The notes: a model not told the origin generated them from the letters alone. A stretch of DNA of 64,000 nt from Rhodococcus sp. HNM0569 (GCF_012726205.1 NZ_JAASAE010000003.1:124001-188000), one strand, 5' to 3'. Counted from the stretch's first letter, positions 10,097 to 21,269 are shown. Translations and numbers: made by a program.

Positions 10097-11810
10097 CGCT
10101 GGTCTCCTCCGTTGTCGCGGGTCCCGTCGACTCGGCCTGCGGGCTCGGCTCGAGCAGGTCGAGGACCGCGAGATAGCCGAACGTCATGGCGGGGCCGATC
10201 GTAGCGCCGGGACCGGCGTAGGTATGCCCCATGACGGGTGCGCTCGCATTGCCCGCGGCGTACAGCCGGTCGATCACGGTTCCGTCCTCGCGCAGCACCC
10301 GCGCGTGCTCGTCGGTGCGCAGGCCGCCCTTCGTGCCGAGGTCGCCCGGCACCATCTTGATCGCATAGAACGGGGCCTTGTCGATCACGCCGAGGCTCGG
10401 GTTCGGCTTGTTGAGCGGATCGCCGTAGTAGTGGTCGTATCCGCTGTCGCCGCGGCCGAAATCCTGGTCCTTGCCGGAGCGGGCGAAGTCGTTGAACCGG
10501 CCGACGGTCGTGCGCAGCGCGTCGACGGGCACGCCCATCTTCTCGGCGAGAGCGTCGATCGACTCGGCCTTGACGACGACGCCTGCCTTCAGCCAGCGCG
10601 ACGGGAAAGGCGCCCGCGGCGTGATGCCCGCGAACGTGTAGCGGTTGCGGTAGCGCTGGTCGAGCACGAGCCAGCACGGGATGTTCTCGCCCGGGCCGTC
10701 GCCCTGGCCGTACCGGCCCCCGTACATCGCGTGCGTCGCCTCGACGTACGGCGCCGACTCGTTGACGAACCGGTCGCCGCGGTCGTTGACCATGATGCAG
10801 CCGGGCAGGCTGCGCTCGGACAGCGCGAACCACGGCCCGCCGGTGAGCGGCATCGACGGGCCCCACCACGCGTCGTCCATGAACTCGAGTGCACCACCGG
10901 CCTTCTCGCCCGCCCAGATACCGTCGCCGGTGTTGGCCTTCGCGCCGACGGTCCATTCGGTGCCGATCGGGGCGCGCTGGTAGGTCTTGCGCGCGGCGTC
11001 GTTGTGCTCGAATCCGCCCGATGCGATCACGACGCCGCGGCGGGCGTGGAATTCCCGTGGCTGCCCGTCGACGGTCGCGGTGACCCCGGTGACCGCACCG
11101 GACTCGTCGACGATCAGATCGGTGAGCGGCGTGCCCAGCAGCACCGGCACGTCGGCGTCGGCGAGGCCCGCACGCAGCCCGGCCGCAAGTGCCTGGCCGC
11201 GCACGAGGAGGTGCTTGCCGCGCATCTTCGCGGCGAGGAAGCGCAGCCCGACACGGGCCGCGCGCAGCGGACCGCGTGGGTTGCGCATCAGGAGGTTGAG
11301 CCAGCGGTAGTCGGCCTGCGTGATGACGAAGTTCGTGGGGGCCTTGACATAGTCGGGTTCGAGTTCGGGGAGCAGGTCGCCGAGGCGTCGTCCGTCGAAC
11401 GGCGTGGGTTCGACGGACCGTCCGCCGAGTCGTCCGCCGGGGGCTTCGGGGTAGTAGTCGGAGTAGCCGGGCACCCACTGCAGTTCGAGCGGGCTGTTCG
11501 CGAGTACGAACGACAGCATCTCGGGGCCGTGTTCGAGGTAGGCGTCGATCCGTTCCTTGGGAACGACGTCGCCGATGATCGAGTAGAGGTAGTCGCGTGC
11601 CGCCTCGGGGGTGTCGTCCACTCCCGCGGCTTCGAGAGCTTCGTTACCGGGGATCCACACGCCGCCACCCGAGCGGGCGGTCGAACCACCGTAGTGGTCG
11701 GCCTTCTCGAGGACGACGACGCTCAGGCCGTGACGGGCCGCGGTGAGTGCCGCCGTCATCCCACCCGCGCCGCTGCCCACCACTACGACGTCGTACGCAC
11801 TGTCATTCAT
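10086..11810 (-). CDS. kstD: 3-ketosteroid delta1-dehydrogenase
   Basis: This 574-residue FAD enzyme introduces the 1,2 double bond into 3-ketosteroid ring A. With KshA this leads to ring B opening. The N-terminus carries the dinucleotide motif VVVGSGAGG. The C-terminus has GHTYAGPGATIGP, holding the Tyr and Gly of the KstD active site, and NDRGDRFVNES lies mid-protein. I chose the ATG at 11810 (MNDSAYDVVVVG) over an upstream in-frame GTG at 11819, because that codon lies inside the KstR operator. A TATAAC element (11825-11820) lies 9 nt before this ATG and no Shine-Dalgarno is visible, so the transcript may be leaderless. Confidence 0.92.
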   Translation of the reverse strand: MNDSAYDVVVVGSGAGGMTAALTAARHGLSVVVLEKADHYGGSTARSGGGVWIPGNEALEAAGVDDTPEAARDYLYSIIGDVVPKERIDAYLEHGPEMLSFVLANSPLELQWVPGYSDYYPEAPGGRLGGRSVEPTPFDGRRLGDLLPELEPDYVKAPTNFVITQADYRWLNLLMRNPRGPLRAARVGLRFLAAKMRGKHLLVRGQALAAGLRAGLADADVPVLLGTPLTDLIVDESGAVTGVTATVDGQPREFHARRGVVIASGGFEHNDAARKTYQRAPIGTEWTVGAKANTGDGIWAGEKAGGALEFMDDAWWGPSMPLTGGPWFALSERSLPGCIMVNDRGDRFVNESAPYVEATHAMYGGRYGQGDGPGENIPCWLVLDQRYRNRYTFAGITPRAPFPSRWLKAGVVVKAESIDALAEKMGVPVDALRTTVGRFNDFARSGKDQDFGRGDSGYDHYYGDPLNKPNPSLGVIDKAPFYAIKMVPGDLGTKGGLRTDEHARVLREDGTVIDRLYAAGNASAPVMGHTYAGPGATIGPAMTFGYLAVLDLLEPSPQAESTGPATTEETSDAH

Positions 11811-11811
11811 G

Positions 11812-11825
11812 TAGAACACGTTATA
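11812..11825. promoter_or_regulatory. KstR-type operator, kstD side
   Basis: TAGAACACGTTATA matches the KstR consensus TnnAACnnGTTnnA at every fixed position and is identical to the site in front of kshA. It starts one base from the kstD ATG and contains the TATAAC that reads as a -10 hexamer on the minus strand. KstR binding would therefore block the promoter directly. Confidence 0.8.
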
Positions 11826-11891
11826 GAATTGCCCCGCTCGTGGTCCAGATCTGTCGTGTTACAGCAGGTCGTAGCCGGACCGGAGGTGACC

Positions 11892-11905
11892 AGCAACGTG
11901 TTCCA
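11892..11905. promoter_or_regulatory. Second, imperfect KstR-type site, FAD-dehydrogenase side
   Basis: AGCAACGTGTTCCA keeps AACnnGTTnnA but has A instead of the outer T. It lies about 18 nt before the GTG of the divergent FAD dehydrogenase. With the perfect site at 11812 it would let KstR control both directions. One mismatch makes it less certain. Confidence 0.5.
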
Positions 11906-11923
11906 ACCTGTGAGGGGTGGCCG

Positions 11924-13507
11924 GTGGCCGAGATCGTGACGGACGTCGTCGTCGTGGGGTTCGGGGGAGCGGGCGCCGCCACGGCGCTCGAGGCACGCGA
12001 GAACGGGGCGGACGTCGTCGTGCTCGAAGCCCGCACGGGCGGCGGTGCCACCACCATCTCGGGTGGCATCTACTACGCGGGCGGCGGCACGTCGATCCAG
12101 CGCGACGCGGGCATCGCCGACACTCCGGCGCAGATGCTCGACTACCTGACGTTCGAGGTCGGCGAATCCGTTGCACCCGAGACGCTGCGCCGTTTCGTCG
12201 ACCAGAGCACCGACAATCTCGAGTGGATCATGGGCCACGGCGTCCCGTTCGACGCCTCGGTGTGCCCGTACAAGACGTCGTTCCCGACGAACGACTACTA
12301 CCTGTACTTCTCGGGCAGCGAGGCGTCGGGCGCCGCGCGCGCTGTGACGCCACCCGTGCAGCGTGGCCACCGCGCGAAAGGTCGAGGTGCGTCGGGAAAG
12401 ATGATCTTCGAGCCGCTCGCCGCCGCTACCCGGCGCTCGGGTGCAGACGTGCTGCTGCAGACGTGGGTCACCGATCTCGTGGTCGAGGAGGGCCGCGTCG
12501 TCGGAGTACGGGCACGCACGCTGCGCGACGCGCCCGCTCGGGTGCGTGCGCTTCATGCCCGTCTCGCGAAGTTGTCGTCGAAGCCCGGTGTCTACGCGCC
12601 CCAGTTGCGCGCCGCCCTCGAATACGCGATCCGACGCCTCGAACGCCGCCACGGCACCGACCTCGTCGTGCGGGCGCGCTCCGGGGTCGTGCTCACCACT
12701 GGCGGTTTCGTGTCGTCGCGCGAGCTCATGGCCGAGCATGCGCCCGAGTTCACGGGCGGCATCCCGCTCGGCACCGCGCTCGACGACGGCAAGGGCATCA
12801 CGATGGCCACCGAACTGGGCGCCGGTACGGCACACATGAATTCGGTGTCGGCATGGCGGTTCATCTCGCCGCCCAGCGGGTTCCTCAGCGGGCTGATCGT
12901 CGACCGCGCGGGCAACCGTATCGTCGACGAATCCCGCTACGGCGCCGCGGTCGGCGATGCGCTGGTCCGCAAGGCGGGCAGGCACGGCTGGTTGCTGGTC
13001 GACGCACCCCTCGACGCGGAATCGCGTGCGCTGCTGCCGAAACAGTCGTTGTGGTTCCAGCGCATCCAGGCGACCGGACTGCTGCGCACCGCGGTGCGGG
13101 GCGACACGATCGAAGACGTCGCGCGCCGCGCGGGCATCGATCCCGACGGGCTGCGGCGCACGGTCGACGCCACCAACGACGCGATCCGCGACGGCAAACC
13201 CGACGAGATGGACAAGTACGACGACTTCCGGCGCGTGCTCGAGACAGGCCCGTTCACGCTGTACGACGTCGGCGTCAAGCCGAATCCGATGAACCCGTGC
13301 CCGATGCTCACGCTCGGCGGGTTGACGGTCGACGAGACGAGCGGCGCCGTGTTGCGCACCGACGGATCCACGATCGACGGTCTGTACGCGGCAGGCCGCG
13401 CCGCCGCAGGCGTGTGCGCCACGTCCTACGTCAGCGGATTGTCCATCGCCGACTGCATTTTCGCGGGCAGGCGGGCGGGGCGCAGCGCGGCGCTCGCCCC
13501 GGCCTGA
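11924..13507 (+). CDS. FAD-binding dehydrogenase of the KstD/fumarate-reductase family, steroid-linked
   Basis: This is a 527-residue flavoprotein. The frame is open further upstream, but the GTG at 11924 has a good ribosome site (GAGGGG, 11912-11917) and begins right at the FAD motif VVVGFGGAGAAT. It belongs to the FAD_binding_2 family like KstD. At the C-terminus, however, it has CATSYVSGLSIADC instead of the KstD signature HTYAGPG, so it is unlikely to be a second canonical delta1-dehydrogenase. It is divergent from kstD across a region with one perfect and one imperfect KstR-type site, which ties it to steroid induction. A 3-ketosteroid delta4(5alpha)-dehydrogenase or a related hydride-transfer enzyme is possible; neither is proved. 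Confidence 0.8.
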   Translation: MAEIVTDVVVVGFGGAGAATALEARENGADVVVLEARTGGGATTISGGIYYAGGGTSIQRDAGIADTPAQMLDYLTFEVGESVAPETLRRFVDQSTDNLEWIMGHGVPFDASVCPYKTSFPTNDYYLYFSGSEASGAARAVTPPVQRGHRAKGRGASGKMIFEPLAAATRRSGADVLLQTWVTDLVVEEGRVVGVRARTLRDAPARVRALHARLAKLSSKPGVYAPQLRAALEYAIRRLERRHGTDLVVRARSGVVLTTGGFVSSRELMAEHAPEFTGGIPLGTALDDGKGITMATELGAGTAHMNSVSAWRFISPPSGFLSGLIVDRAGNRIVDESRYGAAVGDALVRKAGRHGWLLVDAPLDAESRALLPKQSLWFQRIQATGLLRTAVRGDTIEDVARRAGIDPDGLRRTVDATNDAIRDGKPDEMDKYDDFRRVLETGPFTLYDVGVKPNPMNPCPMLTLGGLTVDETSGAVLRTDGSTIDGLYAAGRAAAGVCATSYVSGLSIADCIFAGRRAGRSAALAPA

Positions 13508-13555
13508 GGCAGATCAGGCGGGTCGGTTGTCGATCAGCCTGCGCGCCTTGCCCGC

Positions 13556-13897
13556 TCACGCGGACGGGTCTCGGACCTCCACGAGTCCTTCGGCGACCGC
13601 GTAGTCGATGCTTGCTCGGAGGTGGGGGCAGCCCTGCTGCGCCGCAGAGGGCTGCCCCGCCTCGAGCCGCTCACGAAACACCGGGCACCGGCTTGCCGGT
13701 GACTCCTGCCATTCGATGCTCGTGTGCTTGGGGCTGTTCTTGCGAACGAGCACGCACGCCCCACACGTGCCGCACTGTACGTCCGCGAGCCCCGATTCGA
13801 GGTACTCGGCCTTGTCGACCGTGGTCTGGGCGTGCACGGCCGCGAGACGCTCCGGCTGATCGGCGAAGTTCGGCGCCTTCGCCCATTCCACAGTCAT
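13556..13897 (-). CDS. Cys-rich conserved protein next to kshA (Rv3527-like position)
   Basis: This is a 113-residue protein with a strong ribosome site (GGAGGA) before the ATG. It has a CGTCGAC cluster near residue 42 and two further cysteines (SRCPVF, QGCPHL), an arrangement that could bind a metal or an iron-sulfur cluster. No known catalytic motif is visible. It lies 30 bp downstream of kshA on the same strand and is probably co-transcribed. A conserved hypothetical gene also adjoins kshA in M. tuberculosis (Rv3526/Rv3527). It could help KshA assembly or electron transfer, but that is inference from position only. Confidence 0.65.
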   Translation of the reverse strand: MTVEWAKAPNFADQPERLAAVHAQTTVDKAEYLESGLADVQCGTCGACVLVRKNSPKHTSIEWQESPASRCPVFRERLEAGQPSAAQQGCPHLRASIDYAVAEGLVEVRDPSA

Positions 13898-13927
13898 CGA
13901 CCCAGTCCTCCTGTCACACCCGGTTTG

Positions 13928-15091
13928 TCACACCTTGGCGCCGTCGGAGCCCGCGGCGCTCTCCGCGGCCTCCTTCTCGGCCTTCTGTCGCGCGAGATTC
14001 TCCGCGACCTCGGCCTCCCACGACTCGATGGCGCGGCTGGTGTCGATCTCGAACTCGAAGCGCTGAGTCATCTTCGGGTCGATGTCGGCGACGTCGACGT
14101 AGAACTGCTCGTACCAGCGGCGCAGCTGGTAGACCGGGCCGTCCTCCTCGCACAGCAGCGGATTCTCGATCTTGGTCTTGTTCTTCCAGATCTCGACGTC
14201 CTGCTCGAAGCCCATCGCCACGCCTTCGGTGAACTTGCGGGCGAGCTTGTCGGTGGACTTCTCGTCGAGGCCCTTGGGCTTCTCGACGCTCACGCCGTAC
14301 ATGAGCATGAACGAGTCGTGCGTGATCGGGTAGTGGCAGTTGATCAGCACGCTCTCGACCTTGTAGCCGCTGTAGTCGTTGTGCAGCCAGTTGATCATGT
14401 ACGAGGGCCCGTAGTACGAGGCTTCGGAGTCGAGGACCGACTCGCCGTACTGCGTGCCCATGTTGCCGACGTCGGGCCTGCCGTGGTTCTGCAGGTACTG
14501 CGTCGCGACGTGACCCTCGAAGACGTTCTTGAAGTACTTCGGGAAACCGAAGTGCACGTAGAAGAAGTGCGCCATGTCGACGACGTTGTCGATGATCTCG
14601 CGGCAGTTCGAGCCCTTGACCTCGAGACGGTGCCATTCCCAGTCGGTCCACTCGTCGGTGCCGTAGCCCTCGATCTCGGGAATGGTGATGTCGTCGGGCG
14701 GCGGATTGCCTTCCGGGTCGTTCCACACGAACAGTTGCCCGTTGCGCTGCAGCGTCGTCCACGAGCGCGTGCGCGCAAGCGGGGGCACGCGGCGTGCGTA
14801 GGGGATGTCGGTGCACTTGCCGTTGCCGCCCCAGCGCCAATCGTGGAACGGGCAGGCCACCGAGTCGCCCTTGACGGTGCCCTGGCTCAGGTCGCCGCCC
14901 ATGTGCCGGCAGTACGCGTCGAGCACGTTGATCTTGCCCTCGCTGTCGGCGAAGACGACGAGCTTGGTGCCGAACGCCTGGACCGAGTGCGGCTTGCCGT
15001 CGGCGAACTCCTTTTCGAGGCCGAGGCAGTGCCAACCACGCGCGAAGCGTGTCGGCGTGGCTCCCACATCGATCTCGCGTATCCCGGCCAT
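13928..15091 (-). CDS. kshA: 3-ketosteroid 9alpha-hydroxylase, Rieske oxygenase component
   Basis: This is a 387-residue non-haem oxygenase. The Rieske [2Fe-2S] ligands are Cys61/His63 (CRHMGGD) and Cys80/His83 (CPFHDW). The mononuclear iron region reads NVVDMAHFFYVHFG near residue 180. It hydroxylates C9 of androstadienedione, and the product collapses to the 9,10-seco phenol. The reductase KshB is not in this window. The ATG has GAGGGG six bases upstream, and a perfect KstR-type site lies 30 bp before the start. The first residues MAGIREIDVG and the overall length match actinobacterial KshA proteins. Confidence 0.95.
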   Translation of the reverse strand: MAGIREIDVGATPTRFARGWHCLGLEKEFADGKPHSVQAFGTKLVVFADSEGKINVLDAYCRHMGGDLSQGTVKGDSVACPFHDWRWGGNGKCTDIPYARRVPPLARTRSWTTLQRNGQLFVWNDPEGNPPPDDITIPEIEGYGTDEWTDWEWHRLEVKGSNCREIIDNVVDMAHFFYVHFGFPKYFKNVFEGHVATQYLQNHGRPDVGNMGTQYGESVLDSEASYYGPSYMINWLHNDYSGYKVESVLINCHYPITHDSFMLMYGVSVEKPKGLDEKSTDKLARKFTEGVAMGFEQDVEIWKNKTKIENPLLCEEDGPVYQLRRWYEQFYVDVADIDPKMTQRFEFEIDTSRAIESWEAEVAENLARQKAEKEAAESAAGSDGAKV

Positions 15092-15120
15092 GACCCCTCA
15101 CTTTCTACGGTTCGTATCGC

Positions 15121-15134
15121 TAGAACACGTTATA
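15121..15134. promoter_or_regulatory. KstR-type operator, kshA side
   Basis: TAGAACACGTTATA is a perfect match to TnnAACnnGTTnnA, identical to the kstD site. On the minus strand it again contains TATAAC, suggesting the same operator/-10 overlap. Here a leader of about 29 nt with a Shine-Dalgarno follows. Confidence 0.8.
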
Positions 15135-15224
15135 GAAATCGTACCTCGCGCGCCAGTCCCGAGTGGAGTCCTGGGCAAATTATCCGTAACTGACCTGCTT
15201 GTTTGTCGTGACCTCGACAAGAAT

Positions 15225-15238
15225 AAGAACGTGTTCTA
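15225..15238. promoter_or_regulatory. KstR-type operator, hsaA side
   Basis: AAGAACGTGTTCTA matches AACnnGTTnnA but has A for the outer T. The core GAACGTGTTC is itself palindromic. It lies 40 bp before the hsaA GTG, so kshA and hsaADCB each have their own KstR-type site in the 187-bp divergent promoter. Confidence 0.65.
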
Positions 15239-15278
15239 GTGTTGAAACGCATACCGTCCGACGAGACAGGAGAGTCCG

Positions 15279-18252
<2,974 letters not shown>

Positions 18253-18278
18253 TCGGGTTTCGAGTAACAGGAGTGGGT

Positions 18279-18842
18279 ATGACCGGCACCGCAGAGATCG
18301 ACGGACGCACGTTCCGCAACGTGCTCGGGCAGTTCTGCACGGGCGTCACGATCGTCACGACGGTCGTCGACGGGGAGCCGGTGGGGTTCGCGTGCCAGTC
18401 GTTCGCGGCACTGTCGCTCGATCCGCCGCTCGTGTTGTTCTGCCCGACCAAGGCGTCGCGGTCGTGGGCGGCGATCGAGAAGGCCGGGCACTTCTGCGTC
18501 AACGTGCTCGCCGAGAGCCAGCAGGAAGTGTGCGCGAGGTTCGGTTCGCGTGAGCCCGACAAGTTCGCGGGCGTGCCGTGGACACCGAGCCCGCTGGGTT
18601 CGGCGGTCATCGACGGCTCGCTCGCGCACATCGACTGTGCCGTCGAGACCGTGCACGACGGTGGCGATCACTTCGTGGTGTTCGGCCGTGTGCACTCGCT
18701 CGGCGAGGTGCGCGACGAACAGCCACTGCTGTTCTACCGAGGTCAGTACAGCGGCATCGAGCCCGACAAGACCGCGCCCGCACCGCTGCGCGACGACCTC
18801 GAAGCCTTCCTCACCACCGCGTCGGAAGACACCTGGCTCTGA
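18279..18842 (+). CDS. hsaB: Flavin reductase component of 3-HSA hydroxylase
   Basis: This is a 187-residue flavin reductase-like domain protein (HpaC family) that supplies reduced flavin to HsaA. Conserved blocks are FCTGVTIVTT, GFACQSFAALSLDPPLVLF, FCVNVLAESQ and the LLFYRGQYSGI end. I chose the ATG at 18279, five bases after ACAGGAG; a GTG six bases upstream overlaps that ribosome site. It is the last gene of the hsa operon. hsaEFG, which process the second HsaD product, are not in this window. Confidence 0.92.
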   Translation: MTGTAEIDGRTFRNVLGQFCTGVTIVTTVVDGEPVGFACQSFAALSLDPPLVLFCPTKASRSWAAIEKAGHFCVNVLAESQQEVCARFGSREPDKFAGVPWTPSPLGSAVIDGSLAHIDCAVETVHDGGDHFVVFGRVHSLGEVRDEQPLLFYRGQYSGIEPDKTAPAPLRDDLEAFLTTASEDTWL

Positions 18843-18860
18843 CGGGTCGGGGCGGGGGCG

Positions 18861-19577
18861 TTACGACACGGGTTCCGCGTCGTGGAAGGTCATCTCGAGG
18901 TGGTCGATCGCGGCTCCGAACAGCGCGCGCTTGGGCAGGCCGAGGCCACGCAACTCGTCGGCGATGGGGTGCTCGCCCAGGCTCAACCGGGCGCCACCGA
19001 GCCCGACGCGCATCGACTTCGGGCTCATCGCCCACTCGGTGCGGCGGGTGACGCCGTCGAGATGCGAGTAGGCGGGGATCGACGTGCGCCCGAATCGGGC
19101 GGGCATCGGAAACGGCGCGGACACCGTGAGTTCGGCGATCGTCGCACCCCGCGCCGTGAGCGCTCCTCGGCGTGCGGCGTGGTCGGCGTCGAAATCGGCA
19201 AGGGTCTTGGGGAACCCCCAGATGCCACGGCCCGCGGCGAGCGTGAAGTCGCCGTCGACGGGTAGGTGCTGGATGAGGACACCGAACCGACGGCCGTCGG
19301 TGGGGTGGCGCACGAGATAGGTGACACCGAACTCGTTGTACGGACCCAGATCGCCGTCGAGGTAGTCGACGAACACGAGCATCGCGCACGTGCGGCCCGG
19401 CATCGTGGCGGCCGCACGCAGGCCAGTGTGGGCGACGACCTCGTCGACCGCGGCGGTGGGTACCGAAAAGCCGGCCATGAAGGACGTCGCACGGCGGATC
19501 TGCACGGGGGTGGTGACCACCCGATCGAGGACCGTGTGGCTCTGGGAGTTGTTCTGGATCAACTTGTTCCGTCGCAT
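18861..19577 (-). CDS. Acetoacetate decarboxylase-family protein
   Basis: This is a 238-residue protein of the acetoacetate decarboxylase fold. The hallmark is GIWGFPKTLADFD, where the Lys corresponds to the Schiff-base lysine of the family. TYLVRHPTDGRRFGV and VDGDFTLAAGR fit the beta-cone core. I chose the ATG at 19577 (MRRNKLIQNN) because the upstream extension is low-complexity and lacks family features. It is convergent with hsaB, so it does not share that operon. The substrate is unknown; many such homologues are not true acetoacetate decarboxylases. Confidence 0.75.
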   Translation of the reverse strand: MRRNKLIQNNSQSHTVLDRVVTTPVQIRRATSFMAGFSVPTAAVDEVVAHTGLRAAATMPGRTCAMLVFVDYLDGDLGPYNEFGVTYLVRHPTDGRRFGVLIQHLPVDGDFTLAAGRGIWGFPKTLADFDADHAARRGALTARGATIAELTVSAPFPMPARFGRTSIPAYSHLDGVTRRTEWAMSPKSMRVGLGGARLSLGEHPIADELRGLGLPKRALFGAAIDHLEMTFHDAEPVS

Positions 19578-19607
19578 GGGCAATCCTGATCTGTCGGTCG
19601 TCCTATC

Positions 19608-19621
19608 GTGACAGGTGTCAC
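19608..19621. promoter_or_regulatory. Palindrome in divergent promoter
   Basis: GTGACAGGTGTCAC is a perfect 6+6 inverted repeat with a 2-nt spacer, followed seven bases later by another GTCAC half site. It lies between the decarboxylase-like gene and the divergent small protein gene. It could be an operator for a dimeric repressor, but no cognate regulator is identified. Confidence 0.4.
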
Positions 19622-19677
19622 GTCGGATGTCACGACCCCGACCTCCGGCAACCGAAGACCACGTCCAGGAGGCGCAC

Positions 19678-19944
19678 ATGCCCGTGTTCGGCGAACCGTA
19701 CGAAGTGGGAGACGGCACGGTGATCGTCACGGTCACGCGTACGGACTGGCGCGGCCGCGACCACCCGCTCGGCCTCTACGTGGTGGGTGCACAGGGCGCC
19801 ACATGGAAGCCGGCGGTGGATGCGAGCCTGCACGGTGTGATCGGCGTGCTCACGGGCTTCGTCGCTGCCGCGCTCGGCACGCTCGCGGTGCTGCGCCGTC
19901 CACCGTGGCCAGAGCTCACCGAGCGCGTCATGCGGAAGGACTGA
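19678..19944 (+). CDS. Small single-span membrane protein, weakly GerW/YtfJ-like
   Basis: This is an 88-residue protein. The ATG at 19678 has AGGAGGC immediately upstream; an upstream frame extension is not supported. The first half (VFGEPYEVGDGTVIVTVTRT, then YVVGAQGATWKPAVD) resembles the soluble GerW/YtfJ family but lacks its Gly-rich middle. Residues about 50-70 form one membrane helix (VIGVLTGFVAAALGTLAVL). Its stop lies just before the left side of the TnpB element. No function can be assigned. Confidence 0.6.
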   Translation: MPVFGEPYEVGDGTVIVTVTRTDWRGRDHPLGLYVVGAQGATWKPAVDASLHGVIGVLTGFVAAALGTLAVLRRPPWPELTERVMRKD

Positions 19945-20028
19945 CCGGACAAGGTAGCGCGCAAGCCCGGTCGTTCAGGGCCGGGTTGGTGCCTCAATCA
20001 TGTCGGTGGTAGTGGCTATGGTCCTGTT

Positions 20029-21177
20029 GTGCAGCTGCGATACCAGTACCGGGTCTATCCGACGCCGGGCCAGCAGGACATGCTGGCGCGGTCGTTCGGG
20101 TGTGCGCGGGTGGTGTTCAACGATGCGCTGCGTGCCCGGCAGGATGCGTATGCGGCCGGGGTGACGTTCTCGGATACCGACGTGCAGAAGCGGGTGGTCA
20201 CCGGGGCGAAGAAGACTCTGGAGCGGGTGTGGCTTTCCGAGGTGGCGTCGGTGGTGTTGGTGCAGGCGTGCCAGGACGCTCGGCGCGCGTACCGGAACTG
20301 GTTCGACTCGATGTCGGGGAAGCGGAAGGGCCGCAAGGTCGGGGCGCCGCGATACAAGTCGCGCAAGGACAATCGGCAGGCGATCCGGCTCACCCGCAAC
20401 GGCTTCGGTATCCGCGGCAACCGGAAGCTGTATGTCGCGAAGGTCGGCGAGTTGAAGGTGGCGTGGTCGAGGGATCTGCCGTCGGTGCCGTCGTCGGTGA
20501 CGATCATCGAGGACTCTGCGGGCCGGTATTTCGCCTCGTTCGTCGTCGCGGTCGACCAGGCTCCGCTGCCCGACGTCGATGCCGAGGTCGGTATCGACTT
20601 GGGTCTGACCACGTTTGCGGTGCTCTCGGATGGGAGGGTCGTCGAGTCGCCGAGGTTTCTGCGGCGTGCGGAGCGCACGCTCCGCAAGGCGCAGCAGACC
20701 CTTTCTCGCAAGGAGAAGGGCAGTAGGAATCGGGCGAAGGCCCGGTGGAAGGTCGCTCGGGCGCACGCCCGGGTTGCCGATTCGCGTCGCAACTTCGTGC
20801 ACCAGCAGTCCACGGTGATCATCCGCGACAGCCAAGCGGTGTATGTCGAGGACCTGGCGGTGTCGGGGCTGGCGCGCACTCGGTTGGCGAAGTCGGTGCA
20901 CGACGCCGGGTGGGGCATGTTCACCCGGATGCTCGAGGAGAAAGCCGCACGATATGGGCGGACCTTCGTGAAGATCGACCGCTGGCTCCCGTCGTCCCAG
21001 ACCTGCTCGGCGTGTGGAGTGGTCGACGGGCCGAAGCCGCTCTCGATTCGAGAGTGGACGTGTGCAGCGTGTGGTGCGGTCCACGACCGCGACCTGAACG
21101 CTGCGAAGAACATTCTCGCCGCAGGACGTGCGGAGAGGTTAAACGCCTGCGGAGGGACCGTAAGTCCTGCCGCGTAG
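20029..21177 (+). CDS. tnpB: TnpB RNA-guided nuclease (OrfB)
   Basis: This is a 382-residue TnpB that looks intact. The RuvC-type residues are Asp190 (VGIDLGLTT), Glu274 (VYVEDLA) and Asp353/Asp355 (HDRDLNAAKNIL). The four-Cys zinc ribbon is C326/C329 and C345/C348. The N-terminal helix-turn-helix and OB-like WED region precede them. TnpB proteins use an omega RNA derived from the element's right end to cut DNA matching the sequence next to it, which helps retain the element. GTG start. With no tnpA nearby, movement would need a TnpA in trans. Confidence 0.9.
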   Translation: MQLRYQYRVYPTPGQQDMLARSFGCARVVFNDALRARQDAYAAGVTFSDTDVQKRVVTGAKKTLERVWLSEVASVVLVQACQDARRAYRNWFDSMSGKRKGRKVGAPRYKSRKDNRQAIRLTRNGFGIRGNRKLYVAKVGELKVAWSRDLPSVPSSVTIIEDSAGRYFASFVVAVDQAPLPDVDAEVGIDLGLTTFAVLSDGRVVESPRFLRRAERTLRKAQQTLSRKEKGSRNRAKARWKVARAHARVADSRRNFVHQQSTVIIRDSQAVYVEDLAVSGLARTRLAKSVHDAGWGMFTRMLEEKAARYGRTFVKIDRWLPSSQTCSACGVVDGPKPLSIREWTCAACGAVHDRDLNAAKNILAAGRAERLNACGGTVSPAA

Positions 21178-21269
21178 CGGAAGGCAAGTCCCAGTGAAAC
21201 AGGAACCCACCGAGGGGGCACATCGTGCCGCTGTAGGAATCCCGGTCGTTCACGGCCGGGAGGACGTCA
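21080..21269 (+). ncRNA. Predicted omega RNA overlapping the tnpB 3' end
   Basis: The region from the last tnpB codons through the right-end hairpin has the usual layout of TnpB guide-RNA scaffolds: a GC-rich structured stretch (GGAGGGACCGTAAGTCC, then a run near AACCCACCGAGGG), then TAGGAAT, the hairpin 21241-21260 and the GGACGTCAA boundary. By family rule, the bases just after the boundary (from about 21270) act as guide. The 5' end is not fixed by sequence alone, and no separate promoter is visible. Confidence 0.5.

Larger units (their letters stand above)
19960..21269 (+). mobile_element. TnpB-only IS200/IS605-family element (IS1341 type)
   Basis: The element holds a single tnpB and no tnpA. 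Near both ends lie nearly identical hairpins of 20 nt, differing at one base: CCCGGTCGTTCAGGGCCGGG at 19966-19985 and CCCGGTCGTTCACGGCCGGG at 21241-21260. These resemble the subterminal hairpins of IS200/605 elements. The right side shows the usual tail of hairpin, GAGGACGTCAA and boundary. The left boundary is less certain (about 19945-19966). The right boundary is placed after GTCAA by family analogy. There is no target duplication, as expected for this family. To the right it abuts a 5'-truncated FMN reductase gene. Confidence 0.75.

Noticed and set aside
11811-11819. kstD start at the GTG at 11819
   Set aside because: That codon lies within the KstR operator; the ATG at 11810 begins directly before the FAD motif as in other KstD proteins.
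19960-21269. Autonomous IS605-type transposon
   Set aside because: No tnpA-like Y1 transposase is present on either strand; only tnpB is seen.
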